A stretch of 33,595 nucleotides of DNA from Hepatobacter sp965661165 (GTDB lineage: Bacteria > Pseudomonadota > Alphaproteobacteria > Holosporales > Hepatobacteraceae): NCBI GenBank assembly GCA_965661165.1, contig CBFICL010000012.1:1-33595 (forward strand). The letters are read 5' to 3'. A program made the translations under genes and the position numbers. Below are positions 24,954 to 33,367 of the stretch, piece by piece. Under the pieces are notes generated by a model. It was given only the letters and a program-made list of their open reading frames with translations, made no database searches and was not told the DNA's origin. The first letter of the stretch is position 1; each line of letters starts with the position of its first letter.

Positions 24954-26783
24954 ATGCAAGAGCATAACCCAAATTTCTCACGACTGCTGCCTTTTTACCA
25001 GAGAGAGATGGCTTACCTGCTGAGAGTGGGTCAAGAATTCGCCAAGGCTTATCCACGGGCCGCACAAAGGCTTGAGCTAAGTTCAAAAGGGTCCTCAGAT
25101 CCTCATGTGGAGCGCTTGCTTGAATCCTTTGCTTTTTTAACAGGTCGTCTGCAAATGGAGGTGGAAGATCATCAATCTTTCATCACCAACAGCCTGTTAA
25201 GCATTTTGTATCCCCAATTTACATCTCCCTTTCCTTCGTGCGTCATCACAAAGCTTAAGCCCAAAGATGGCGCCGGCGAGCTTTTTAAGGGGCGCGTAGT
25301 TCCAGCGCGCACGCCTCTCACCACCACATCCGAAGACGGGTCAACGTGTAAATTTCAAACCACCATGGAAAGCAAGGTTTGGCCCCTTGACGTCACACAA
25401 GTGATGTATGAGCGGGCGCAACGCTATGACATTCCTGCCCATAACCTCAAAACACCTTGGCTTATTCGCGTACGCATTGAATCCACACAAGGCTCTCTTT
25501 CTTCCCTGGATGTTGACGACCTTGTTTTCTATCTTGGGGGTGATATCCTCACGGCCTTCACCCTCTTTCGGTGGTTTAGCACCTATGATGTTCATCAAAA
25601 CATGCCCCTCTTTTGGACGTCAGATCAGCCAGGAGCCGGCATGTTAACGGATGCTTTTTCTCCCATGGGGTTTGAAGAAAACCAAGGCATCCTGCCCAAA
25701 GTACACAACACATCCATGGCCCAGCAGTGGTTATGGGATTTTTTCCATTTTCCACAAAAGTTTTTATTTTTTAAAGTCAACCAGCTTAAGCCCGTTTTTC
25801 AAAACATCCACGGCCATTTTGTTGACCTGTTATTTCCTCTTCCCCCTAACAGCGCGCCTGAGCAATGGCCCCTTGTGGAGCAAAACATTGCACTGGGGTG
25901 TGTGCCGGCTGTAAATTTATTTCCCAAAACATCCGAACCCATCAAGCTTGATCACAAAAAGACACTCTATCGTTTGATTACAGATTATCGCTTTGAGGAC
26001 ACCACAGAGGTTTACAGCATTGAGAAAATCTCTTCCGCTACCAATCTTAACACGCCTGCCGAAACCATTGACCCTTATTTTTCTTATACACACCCCATCA
26101 AGAAAAAAAACAAGAGTGCCTTTTGGATGGGACACAGAGTCCAAACCATGCTCCCCAACACCCAGGGCACTGACATGCTTTTATCTTTCCTTGATTACCG
26201 AGTGGAAGAAGAGGATGACCAAGAAAAAGTGGTCTATGCCCATATGTTATGCACCAACAGAAATTTTGCTGAAAAAATACCTGTTCATGCAAATTTTGAT
26301 GTGCAGGGAGATTTCGCAGGCCTGCATGCCATCACGCTTTTTAAGCCCACGCGTGTGGCAAAACCCAACTTATCGGGTGATGTCCAGTGGGATTTGATCA
26401 ACCACCTTGGCCTTGATCATCTTGGCCTTTGTGCTCACACCAAAAGCACCATCCCCCTCAAGCGTTTGCTGAGCATTTATAACAAAGGTCATACGTCACT
26501 TGGATTTGCCATTGATGCCATTCAAGATATTCATTTTGAAAAAACTCTCTCTGCGTGGGGAGAAAAAGCCTGGCGCAGCTTTGTGCCCACCCTCATTGTC
26601 ACAATGAAAGTTGATGATCAAAAAGCCAATACGCAAGGCTTTTTTGTATTGTGCACCATCTTAAAGGAGCTTTTTAAATCAACCAGCAGCTTCAACACAT
26701 TGATGGAAACCAGGTTGGTAGGCTTGTCAGATAACCTGATCAAATGTTGGCCCGCAGAACCATGTATCGCCCACGTTCTTTAA
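24954..26783 (+). CDS. tssF: type VI secretion baseplate protein TssF
   Basis: TssF (ImpG/VasA) is a wedge component of the T6SS baseplate, which anchors a contractile tube to the envelope. The 609-residue length is typical. The N-terminus has the family signature FYQREMAYLLRVGQEFAKAYPRAA and DPHVERLLESFAFLTGRLQ, and the internal DDLVFYLGG fits too. The start ATG at 24954 has no clear ribosome site. It overlaps tssG, as these genes usually do. No other T6SS gene (tssA, B, C, E, J, K, L, M, hcp, vgrG) lies in the window, so the rest of the apparatus must be elsewhere or absent. Confidence 0.92.
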   Translation: MQEHNPNFSRLLPFYQREMAYLLRVGQEFAKAYPRAAQRLELSSKGSSDPHVERLLESFAFLTGRLQMEVEDHQSFITNSLLSILYPQFTSPFPSCVITKLKPKDGAGELFKGRVVPARTPLTTTSEDGSTCKFQTTMESKVWPLDVTQVMYERAQRYDIPAHNLKTPWLIRVRIESTQGSLSSLDVDDLVFYLGGDILTAFTLFRWFSTYDVHQNMPLFWTSDQPGAGMLTDAFSPMGFEENQGILPKVHNTSMAQQWLWDFFHFPQKFLFFKVNQLKPVFQNIHGHFVDLLFPLPPNSAPEQWPLVEQNIALGCVPAVNLFPKTSEPIKLDHKKTLYRLITDYRFEDTTEVYSIEKISSATNLNTPAETIDPYFSYTHPIKKKNKSAFWMGHRVQTMLPNTQGTDMLLSFLDYRVEEEDDQEKVVYAHMLCTNRNFAEKIPVHANFDVQGDFAGLHAITLFKPTRVAKPNLSGDVQWDLINHLGLDHLGLCAHTKSTIPLKRLLSIYNKGHTSLGFAIDAIQDIHFEKTLSAWGEKAWRSFVPTLIVTMKVDDQKANTQGFFVLCTILKELFKSTSSFNTLMETRLVGLSDNLIKCWPAEPCIAHVL

Positions 26784-27823
26784 AAACCCAACTTCTCAAA
26801 GCCCCCTTCACATTTGAATTTGCGCAAGCGGCCCATATTCTCAATCAACAATCCGACTCATCAACGCGCGCACCGCTTTTCTTCAGATCTGTCACCAATT
26901 TTTCACCAAGCGCGAGTGATATTCTCAGCATTAAGCCTGGCTCTTTATCCTCCCCTCACGGTCTTTTTATGACCTCCCCAGACAAAACCCAACCGACACA
27001 TTCCCAGCTCACACGCACGGATATTTATGTCAACTTTTTTGGACTTTCTGGCTCCCATGGTCCCCTGCCTCTGGCCTATACAGAAAAAATTATTCACAAC
27101 GCCAAACGAAAAGACACGGCGCTAAAAGATTTTTTAGACCTTTTTAATCACCGCTTGTTGTCCATCTTTTTTCGGATGAAACAAAAATTTTATCCTGTCT
27201 TAAGTTGGTCTGAACCCCAAAAAAGTTTTATTGGCCAATCCCTTTCAGCGCTCACCAGTTATCACCCCATTAAGAAAGAACTCTTCCCAGAACGATCTTT
27301 GCTCACGCTTGCACAAGCTTTTTGGAAAAAACCACACACCCCTGAAGGCCTGTGTCGCATATTAGCGCACCATTTTTCTGTGGCTGTACGCATCATACCG
27401 TTTCAAGGCGCTTGGTATGATATCCCCCTTCGGAATAGAGCTTCGTTAGGACACAAACACCACTCTATCCTCGGCAAAACCTGTGTGTTAGGCACGCGCG
27501 CGTGGTGCCAAGATCATGGCATGTTGATTTGTCTTGATATCCATGACGATGACCTTTTTTTTCACCTTTTGCCCGGTGGTAAATATTATCAAGAGGTTCA
27601 CCACCTTATCACCCTCTATATAGGCACGCGTTTTGACTTTTATTTGTCACTCTCTCTATCAACCCCTTGTGCAACATCCTTAGGCCCCCAAAAAAGACCA
27701 TGTCTTTTGGGGTGGACAAGCTGGATTGGGAAAGATCACAAGAAAAAAATGACAAGTGTCGTGCGAGTCAAACCTCGCCTTTCCTTTACGGACAATCAAG
27801 AATATACGTCATCTATCGTGTAA
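26744..27823 (+). CDS. tssG: type VI secretion baseplate protein TssG
   Basis: TssG (ImpH/VasB) binds two TssF copies with TssK to form the baseplate wedge. The protein has 359 residues. The N-terminal FTFEFAQAAHIL matches the family start, and the hallmark LGWTSWI is near the C-terminus. About 30 residues follow it, whereas many TssG proteins end soon after, so there is a short C-terminal extension. The start at 26744 overlaps tssF by 40 bases; the ATG at 26762 is an equally possible start. Its last 28 bases overlap dapB, which is convergent. Confidence 0.9.
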   Translation: MLARRTMYRPRSLKTQLLKAPFTFEFAQAAHILNQQSDSSTRAPLFFRSVTNFSPSASDILSIKPGSLSSPHGLFMTSPDKTQPTHSQLTRTDIYVNFFGLSGSHGPLPLAYTEKIIHNAKRKDTALKDFLDLFNHRLLSIFFRMKQKFYPVLSWSEPQKSFIGQSLSALTSYHPIKKELFPERSLLTLAQAFWKKPHTPEGLCRILAHHFSVAVRIIPFQGAWYDIPLRNRASLGHKHHSILGKTCVLGTRAWCQDHGMLICLDIHDDDLFFHLLPGGKYYQEVHHLITLYIGTRFDFYLSLSLSTPCATSLGPQKRPCLLGWTSWIGKDHKKKMTSVVRVKPRLSFTDNQEYTSSIV

Positions 27824-28566
27824 AAACCGGGTTTTTGATGAACCAACCAAGCCCCAAGGCGCAAGGCCCCTTCCGCAAATACCTCCCGGCTGAGCGCTTG
27901 GTGTGACAACACAAGGCGTTCCGCATGGGTAACAAAAGCAACCTCATGGTCACCAAACACATCCCCTTCACGCCATGATGTCATGGTGATAGGCAAAGGC
28001 TCAGACATCTCTTTTTGGCTGGCGTGCGCAGAGCAAGAAGCGCGGCCTTGTCTCACAGCCTCTGCCAACATGTTGGCTGTCCCCGAAGGAGCGTCTTTTT
28101 TATGCTGGTGATGGCGATCTGTAATCGTAACCTCAGCCTCACCCCCCAAACGGGAAGCAATCTGGCAAACGGCTTTTTTGAGCAACGTGATACCCAACGA
28201 TGTATTGGCGGCATATAACAAAGGGGCTGTTGAGGCCAGAGGCCTCAACAGGTGCACAGGATCTTCCTCAAACCCCGTCACACACACAAGAAAAGGTTTG
28301 TGATACTGGGCGGCCATCTTCGCATGCTCTACAGCACACGAGGCGTGGGACACATCAATGATCACCTGTGCTTTTTCAAACACATGCTTTGGGTCGCTAA
28401 AGCTTTGGTCCATACCACCCGACGATCGAGACCACCCTCCAATTAAGGTGTAGTGTGGGCTTTCTTGACACACATGCTTAATCGTCTGACCCATTTTGCC
28501 TGTAATACCCAACACCCCTACCTCGAGAGGTGAGGCAGAGCTATCTGGATTAAGCGGCCTGCGCAC
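27796..28566 (-). CDS. dapB: 4-hydroxy-tetrahydrodipicolinate reductase
   Basis: DapB reduces the cyclic dipicolinate precursor with NAD(P)H in the diaminopimelate/lysine pathway. The Rossmann motif VGVLGITGKMG is near the N-terminus, and the catalytic region ITDRHHQHKKDAPSGTA fits the family, with the HH..K.DAPSGTA pattern. AANTSLGITLL is also typical. The start is uncertain. An ATG at 28614 adds 16 residues that overlap accC by 65 bases; a GTG at 28566 has GGATGGA upstream and overlaps accC by 17. I list the shorter form (256 residues); E.coli DapB has 273. It is the third gene of the accB-accC-dapB run and points to wall or lysine synthesis. Confidence 0.9.
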   Translation of the reverse strand: MRRPLNPDSSASPLEVGVLGITGKMGQTIKHVCQESPHYTLIGGWSRSSGGMDQSFSDPKHVFEKAQVIIDVSHASCAVEHAKMAAQYHKPFLVCVTGFEEDPVHLLRPLASTAPLLYAANTSLGITLLKKAVCQIASRLGGEAEVTITDRHHQHKKDAPSGTANMLAEAVRQGRASCSAHASQKEMSEPLPITMTSWREGDVFGDHEVAFVTHAERLVLSHQALSREVFAEGALRLGAWLVHQKPGFYTIDDVYS

Positions 28567-29902
28567 AGCGTTCCATCCATTGCTCGAGCCAATGGATATG
28601 ATAGGTTCCCTCATGGATCACTGGATCTTCCACAAGACGGCGATGAAGGGGAATCAACGTTGATGGCCCCGAAATGACATATTCCCCCAAGGCGCGCTTG
28701 AGACGCTGGAGGCATTCTGCCCGCGTATCGCCATAAACAATAAGCTTGGCAATGAGACTGTCGTAATAGGGCGGAACCTTATATCCTTGATATAACCCAC
28801 TGTCCACACGCACGTGAGGACCACCCGGCGGCAAATAAGCCTCAATCAACCCTGGCGCCGGCATAAAAGTCTCAGGATCTTCCGCATTAATGCGACATTC
28901 CACCGCATGCCCTTTCACCACCACATCCTCTTGCTTCAACGATAAAGAGTCACCATAGGCCACTTTGATTTGTTCCTTGATCAAATCAATCCCCGTAATC
29001 ATTTCTGTAACGGGATGCTCCACCTGAATACGGGTGTTCATTTCAATAAAATAAAATTGACCATCTTCAAACAAAAATTCGAGCGTTCCAGCCCCCACAT
29101 ACCCCATGTGTTTCATGGCTGCCGCAGCTTTCTCAGACAAGGCTTCAATCAGGGGCCGATCAATGCCAGGGGCAGGCGCTTCTTCCCAAATTTTTTGGTG
29201 CCGCCTTTGGACTGAGCAATCACGCTCACCCAAGATCAAGACATTGCCCGCCTGGTCTGCCAACACTTGCAATTCAATGTGCCGCGGTGTTTCTAAATAT
29301 CTTTCTAAATACACCTCGTCAGAACCAAAGTTGGCAAGCGCCTCCGCACGTGTGAGACTGAGCATTTTAGCCACATCATCACCCTGACGCACAACCCGCA
29401 TGCCTTTGCCGCCACCACCATGCACAGCTTTCATCAAAAAAGGATAGCTAAGTTTTTTGACACACGACGAAACCTCAGAGGGGGACGTCACATGTCCTTC
29501 CGATCCCGGGACCAACGGCAAACCCATGTCGTGAGCTGCTTGTTTAGCCCTGACCTTATGCCCCATCATCATCATATGCGCAGGACTGGGCCCAATAAAG
29601 GTGATGCCATGGTCTTCAACCATACGCGCAAAATCAGCGTTTTCCGACAAAAAACCGACACCAGGATGAATCGCGTCTGCGTTGGTCAACTCTGCAGCTG
29701 CTAGAATGGAGGTGGCGTTGAGATAACTCTCGCGACTAAGAGCAGGACCAATGCACACACTTTCATCAGCGAGACGCACATGCATAGCGTCCACGTCGGC
29801 CATAGAGTGAACAGCAACAGAGCGAATGTTCATCTCCTTAAGGGCCCTTAAAATACGAAGCGCAATCTCGCCCCTGTTGGCAATGAGTACTTTTTGAAAC
29901 AT
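28550..29902 (-). CDS. accC: biotin carboxylase subunit of acetyl-CoA carboxylase
   Basis: AccC carboxylates the biotin on AccB with bicarbonate and ATP, the first half of malonyl-CoA synthesis. The 450-residue protein has the usual layout: N-terminal FQKVLIANRGEIALRILRA, ATP-grasp GGGGKGMRVV, the ERDCSVQRRHQK stretch, and MNTRIQVEHPVTE, with conserved catalytic Glu and Arg. Its ATG overlaps the accB stop by one base (TGATG at 29904-29900), so the two are translationally coupled. dapB follows. All motif residues I can see are intact. Confidence 0.95.
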   Translation of the reverse strand: MFQKVLIANRGEIALRILRALKEMNIRSVAVHSMADVDAMHVRLADESVCIGPALSRESYLNATSILAAAELTNADAIHPGVGFLSENADFARMVEDHGITFIGPSPAHMMMMGHKVRAKQAAHDMGLPLVPGSEGHVTSPSEVSSCVKKLSYPFLMKAVHGGGGKGMRVVRQGDDVAKMLSLTRAEALANFGSDEVYLERYLETPRHIELQVLADQAGNVLILGERDCSVQRRHQKIWEEAPAPGIDRPLIEALSEKAAAAMKHMGYVGAGTLEFLFEDGQFYFIEMNTRIQVEHPVTEMITGIDLIKEQIKVAYGDSLSLKQEDVVVKGHAVECRINAEDPETFMPAPGLIEAYLPPGGPHVRVDSGLYQGYKVPPYYDSLIAKLIVYGDTRAECLQRLKRALGEYVISGPSTLIPLHRRLVEDPVIHEGTYHIHWLEQWMERCAQAA

Positions 29903-30369
29903 CAGGATAACTCGATCTTCACAAGCAATTCCCCAAACTCAACAGGCTGTGCATTGTGCACGAGAATGTCTTGAATCACACCACTTTTTTGTGCTCGCAG
30001 GGGGTTCATAACCTTCATGGCCTCAATAATAAGAAGGGTTTGGCCTTCTTGCACCACATCTCCTTTTTGCACAAAAGGTTTCGCATTAGGTTCCGGTGCA
30101 AGGTAAACCATACCCACCATAGGCGAGGTGACCGAAAAGCTATTGTCAGGTTCCCCTTCCTTAGACGAGGATAACTCAGGTTTTGTAGGACTGACCACAT
30201 GTGGCGGCTGAACGGTCACAATCTCAGCTGCAGGGGCCACTGTCATTGCTGTTGGTGATGGACGCACAAGGCGGATGCGCGTATCTCCCTTTTGATATTC
30301 CACCTCCACAAAGTCAGAATCGTCGAGGATCGTTTTCATCTCTTTAAATAGACTGCCAGGAGAAGACAT
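29902..30369 (-). CDS. accB: biotin carboxyl carrier protein of acetyl-CoA carboxylase
   Basis: AccB carries biotin between the carboxylase and transferase subunits. From the ATG at 30369 it has 155 residues. The N-terminal helix SLFKEMKTILDDSDFVEVEYQKGD is typical, a Pro/Ala-rich linker follows, and the C-terminal biotinyl domain has EAMKVMNP with the biotinylated Lys119. The frame is open to 30576, but that extension is Lys/Asn rich and unlike the family, so I prefer 30369. The ribosome site is weak. The gene is divergent from the small secreted-protein gene at 30482. Confidence 0.95.
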   Translation of the reverse strand: MSSPGSLFKEMKTILDDSDFVEVEYQKGDTRIRLVRPSPTAMTVAPAAEIVTVQPPHVVSPTKPELSSSKEGEPDNSFSVTSPMVGMVYLAPEPNAKPFVQKGDVVQEGQTLLIIEAMKVMNPLRAQKSGVIQDILVHNAQPVEFGELLVKIELS

Positions 30370-30481
30370 CTTATGCACCACGGATATATACTTTTTCTTG
30401 TAGTTTATATTCTTTTGTGTCAAGATTCCAGCGTCTTGTTTTTTCCTATTTTTCAAATGGTTACCGCAATCAGGGATGTCT

Positions 30482-30934
30482 ATGCCGCGCGTCTTTTTCT
30501 TTATTGTGTTGGGAAAGATGGCTTTCTTTTCCATTATGGCACCCCTGTCAGCAAAACACGTACAAAAACAATCCATCTCTTCTCACCCCATCAAAGCGAA
30601 TAACAATGGCACACATACTGGGCTGAATCTTGTGTTGGAAAGCCTCATTTTTATGGACAATGAGACGTGGGGCTTTTGGCTGAACGGCGTTTATATTGAC
30701 TCAACAGAAGAAGGAAGGCACTGGCTGAAAAAGCAAGGTCTTGAAGTAATCCGAGTTGAAGAAAAAGGTGTATTAATTGGTTTTTGCGATAGCAGAAAAA
30801 CACGTTTCCTCAAGCCCTGCTCCCCAAACAAACGGAGCGTAAAAATAGAGAGACCCAAAAAAGGCAAAGGAAAGGCAGAGTCGCCCAAAAAGAAAAGACA
30901 GGTAGAAAAGGAAACAGGGACACTGGGCTTTTAG
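30482..30934 (+). CDS. small secreted basic protein of unknown family
   Basis: I do not recognise this 150-residue protein. A signal peptide (MPRVFFFIVLGKMAFFSIMAPLSA) is likely cleaved after about residue 24. The middle has a compact beta-type stretch, LVLESLIFMDNETWGFWLNG followed by VYIDS and VIRVEEKGVLIGF. A W..WLNG pattern is reminiscent of small domains in secretion-related proteins, but I cannot name one. The tail (VKIERPKKGKGKAESPKKKRQVEKE) is very basic. AGGGA precedes the ATG at 30482, giving a better start than 30476. It ends 19 bases before the 3' end of the convergent 5S rRNA. Confidence 0.65.
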   Translation: MPRVFFFIVLGKMAFFSIMAPLSAKHVQKQSISSHPIKANNNGTHTGLNLVLESLIFMDNETWGFWLNGVYIDSTEEGRHWLKKQGLEVIRVEEKGVLIGFCDSRKTRFLKPCSPNKRSVKIERPKKGKGKAESPKKKRQVEKETGTLGF

Positions 30935-30953
30935 CCACACCAAAAACCAAAAG

Positions 30954-31069
30954 GGCTGGCAACGACCTACTCTCCCACGCCTTAAGACGCAGTACCATCG
31001 GCGCTAGAGGTCTTAACATTCGAGTTCGGGATGGAATCGCGTGTATCCCCTCCGCTCCAGTCACCAGCC
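30954..31069 (-). rRNA. rrf: 5S ribosomal RNA
   Basis: The minus strand from about 31069 to 30954 folds as 5S rRNA: helix I pairs GGCTGGTGA with TTGCCAGCC, and conserved segments such as CCATCCCGAACTCG and GATGGTACTGC are present, as is GTGGGAGAGTAGGTCG near the 3' end. About 116 bases. Ends are set by the terminal pairing and may be off by one or two. No 23S rRNA is upstream: the next 250 bases hold a promoter-like site and the leader of the plus-strand barrel gene. Confidence 0.92.
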
Positions 31070-31070
31070 C

Positions 31071-31324
31071 ATCAGGTTTTTGCCCCGATCGACTTCCCCA
31101 TATTCACCCAAAATCCCAAACATTGTCAAGCTCTTTTATGCAGGAAAAGATTATTTTTTGTACTTGTACGATATATACAGAGTTATCGTCAGAATATCGT
31201 CACTCTTCATAGATTTTTGTTAAAAAAAAATAACAATAATCAAGTAAATAAGTTATTTTTATTTAATAAAAATAAAAATAAAAGAATTATTAGACAAAAT
31301 AACCAACCAACGGAAAATGAAGTA
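31071..31324. other. intergenic region between 5S rRNA and the outer-membrane protein
   Basis: The left part (31071-31140) holds the 5S promoter. From about 31200 the sequence is almost pure A and T, with an 11-base inverted repeat TTATTTTTATT-T-AATAAAAATAA at 31253-31275. This is the leader of the barrel gene. An open frame from 31031 runs through it into that gene, but it crosses the 5S gene and I reject it. I see no confident plus-strand promoter. Confidence 0.5.
31100..31129 (-). promoter_or_regulatory. promoter for the solitary 5S rRNA
   Basis: Minus strand TTGACA at 31129-31124 and GAATAT at 31105-31100, 18 bases apart, with TG just upstream of the -10 (TGAATAT). Transcription would start about 25 bases before the 5S 5' end. 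The -35 is a perfect match; the -10 is moderate. Confidence 0.6.
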
Positions 31325-32023
31325 ATGAAGAACTGCGCCCTTCTGTGTGCCTTAGGAACCCTTTCTTTAGGGGCCTACAATTTATCTGCAGCTGCCAATA
31401 AGCCTGGGTTTAACTTTTATGGTGGACTCCAAGCTGGTGGGGCTATGAACTTGAATGCCATTGACGAAAAGAACAATCAGACAGATTTGTCTTCAAAATA
31501 CAACGCTGGTGCCAATGGTGGCACTGCCGGCATTTTTGGTGGCTTTAATTATGTTTTTCAAAACACCCTCTTTGCTGGTGTTGCTTTGGAAGCTGATTAT
31601 TATTTTCTCAAACATAAATCAGAAATTCTTGCCCCTTTTGGCTTTACCCAAGGCAGCAAAAGAACCTTGGAAGTGCAGGTTAAAGAATCTTTTGGCGCAG
31701 ACGTCACGTTTGGTAAAGTGCTTGATGGCGGATCCTCTGTCTTCTTGGGCATCGGTCCACGCCTGACACACATGAAAGCGCAGCAAAATATGTTTGATAA
31801 CACTGACCCCTTGAAGGGCGAGGTCAAAAAAAGGGTGATGGGTGTTTCTATTTCTGCCGGCTTTGACGTGCCTTTGGACGATCATGTTTCCTTGGGACTG
31901 GCCTTGTCACATCAACGCTATGGGTCGATGACATTGGACGGACGCGATAATATGGGCATCACCACGCAATCCAAAATCTCCCCCTCCATCAGCAAAGCAG
32001 CTATTCGCTTAAAATTCAGCTAA
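31325..32023 (+). CDS. outer-membrane beta-barrel protein
   Basis: This 232-residue protein starts with a signal peptide (MKNCALLCALGTLSLGAYNLSAAA, cleavage near 22-25). The mature part has alternating Gly- and aromatic-rich strands (FNFYGGLQAGGAMNL, GIFGGFNYVFQNTLFAGVALEADYYF, VSLGLALSHQRYGSM) that fit an eight-stranded barrel of the OmpA/Opa-like porin type. The last residues AIRLKFS carry the near-terminal aromatic used for outer-membrane insertion. The start at 31325 gives the signal peptide directly. Similar barrels are often major surface antigens in alphaproteobacteria. Its terminator follows the stop. The family level is secure; the specific function is not. Confidence 0.85.
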   Translation: MKNCALLCALGTLSLGAYNLSAAANKPGFNFYGGLQAGGAMNLNAIDEKNNQTDLSSKYNAGANGGTAGIFGGFNYVFQNTLFAGVALEADYYFLKHKSEILAPFGFTQGSKRTLEVQVKESFGADVTFGKVLDGGSSVFLGIGPRLTHMKAQQNMFDNTDPLKGEVKKRVMGVSISAGFDVPLDDHVSLGLALSHQRYGSMTLDGRDNMGITTQSKISPSISKAAIRLKFS

Positions 32024-32046
32024 GCTTGACACTTATGGCTTTGGAA

Positions 32047-32074
32047 GGCGCATCCCCCGGGGTGCGCTTTTTTT
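32047..32074 (+). terminator. terminator after the outer-membrane protein
   Basis: GCGCATCCCC and GGGGTGCGC form a GC-rich hairpin followed by seven T residues, 24 bases past the barrel stop. It overlaps the end of the convergent aminotransferase gene by two bases. Confidence 0.85.
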
Positions 32075-33263
32075 ATGGCTCATTTCCTAATGCTGTGCGC
32101 ACACGATCCAATGCTTGTTTCAAAACATCAAGATTATTACCATAAGATATGCGCAAATAGGGCGAAAGACCAAAAGCCACACCTGGCACGGTGGCCACAT
32201 GCGCATAACGAAGCAGATAGTCTGCCACCTGTGTGTCTGTCTTGAGAGTCATCCCTTGAAAAGTTTTTCCGATCATATGATGACACGAGGCATACACATA
32301 AAAGGCGCCCCGTGGAAGATCACAACCAAAGCCCATCTGCTGAAGCTCACGCATCATATAGTCCCGACGCTCTTTGAGGGTCTGTCTTAAAGACGTAAGC
32401 CAGGCACTTTGGTCTGCCACAGCAGCTATGGCCGCTTTTTGCGCAATCGAACATGGCCCTGATGTTTGTTGAGATTGAATTTTAGTCATATTGTTAATCA
32501 AAGCCTTAGGTCCCGCAGCATACCCAATGCGCCAGCCTGTCATGGCATGAGATTTTGAAACGCCATGAATAATGAGCAGGCGCTCTCTTAAAAAGGGGGC
32601 CACGCGACCTAAGGAGGGCACCTCTTCTTCATAGGCAATGTCTTGATAAATATCGTCACACATCACCCACACATGGGGGTACTTGGCCAGCACATCGGCA
32701 AGATCACGCAGCTCTTTTTCTGTATAAACAGCGCCTGTGGGATTGTTAGGAGAATTGAGAATCAGCCACTTTGTTTGCGATGAAATCGCGGCCTCAAGAG
32801 CCTTAGGGGACAGTTTAAAAAAACGTTCTTCCTCCCCTTCGGCCATCTTCACGGTGCCGCCCACAAGCCTGACAATTTGAGGATAAGACACCCAATAAGG
32901 CACCGGAATGATCACCTCATCCCCAGGCGAAAGCGTCGCAAAAAAGGCATTGAAGATGGCTTGCTTCGCCCCCACACTCACCATCACTTCTGAAGGGTCA
33001 TAACAAAAGCCCGATGTTGTTTCTAGTTTCTGTTGAATCGCTTTCTTCAGCTCGGCAATACCGCTGACAGGTGTGTATTTCGTGAACCCTTCTGCTATGG
33101 CTTGTATCGCAGCCTCTTTCACAGCATCTGGCGTATCCACATCAAGCTCACCGGCACCTAAATCAATCACAGGCACACCCTGTGCCCGCAAAGATCTCGC
33201 TTTTTCAGATAATTCAAGGGTGGGCGACGGCGGCAGATCTTGAACAGTTTGTGTAAAAAACAT
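32073..33263 (-). CDS. aspartate aminotransferase, class I
   Basis: This PLP enzyme moves the amino group between aspartate and 2-oxoglutarate. With the ATG at 33263 it has 396 residues. The PLP lysine motif SKSHAMTGWRIGY, the substrate-binding GAGELDVDTPD, and NSPNNPTGAVY are all present. The type is that of alphaproteobacterial AatA/AspC (Ib subgroup). AAGGAAC precedes the ATG at 33263; the frame runs to 33308 but without support. The specificity may extend to aromatic or prephenate substrates. The glutaredoxin gene is divergent 104 bases away. Confidence 0.92.
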   Translation of the reverse strand: MFFTQTVQDLPPSPTLELSEKARSLRAQGVPVIDLGAGELDVDTPDAVKEAAIQAIAEGFTKYTPVSGIAELKKAIQQKLETTSGFCYDPSEVMVSVGAKQAIFNAFFATLSPGDEVIIPVPYWVSYPQIVRLVGGTVKMAEGEEERFFKLSPKALEAAISSQTKWLILNSPNNPTGAVYTEKELRDLADVLAKYPHVWVMCDDIYQDIAYEEEVPSLGRVAPFLRERLLIIHGVSKSHAMTGWRIGYAAGPKALINNMTKIQSQQTSGPCSIAQKAAIAAVADQSAWLTSLRQTLKERRDYMMRELQQMGFGCDLPRGAFYVYASCHHMIGKTFQGMTLKTDTQVADYLLRYAHVATVPGVAFGLSPYLRISYGNNLDVLKQALDRVRTALGNEP

Positions 33264-33288
33264 GATAGAGTTCCTTGTATGCTTATGA

Positions 33289-33311
33289 CAGGTGCACCCT
33301 TTTTGCACCTG
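33289..33311. repeat. inverted repeat between aminotransferase and glutaredoxin genes
   Basis: CAGGTGCA-CCCTTTT-TGCACCTG is a perfect 8-base inverted repeat with a 7-base spacer in a 104-base divergent gap. It may be an operator for both genes or a hairpin in the aminotransferase leader. Confidence 0.5.
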
Positions 33312-33367
33312 ATCTGGTTTTTTGTTACCCTAAGTGGCGCAACAAATCAAAGCAAAAATCAGGCACC

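Noticed and set aside
27822..27837. AAAAACC-G-GGTTTTT as terminator after tssG
   Set aside because: One-base loop cannot form a hairpin and it lies inside the dapB coding end.
30370..30576. N-terminal extension of accB
   Set aside because: Lys/Asn-rich sequence unlike any biotin carrier; the family start matches 30369.
31031..31324. N-terminal extension of the barrel gene
   Set aside because: It crosses the 5S rRNA gene and an AT-only leader; the signal peptide begins exactly at 31325.
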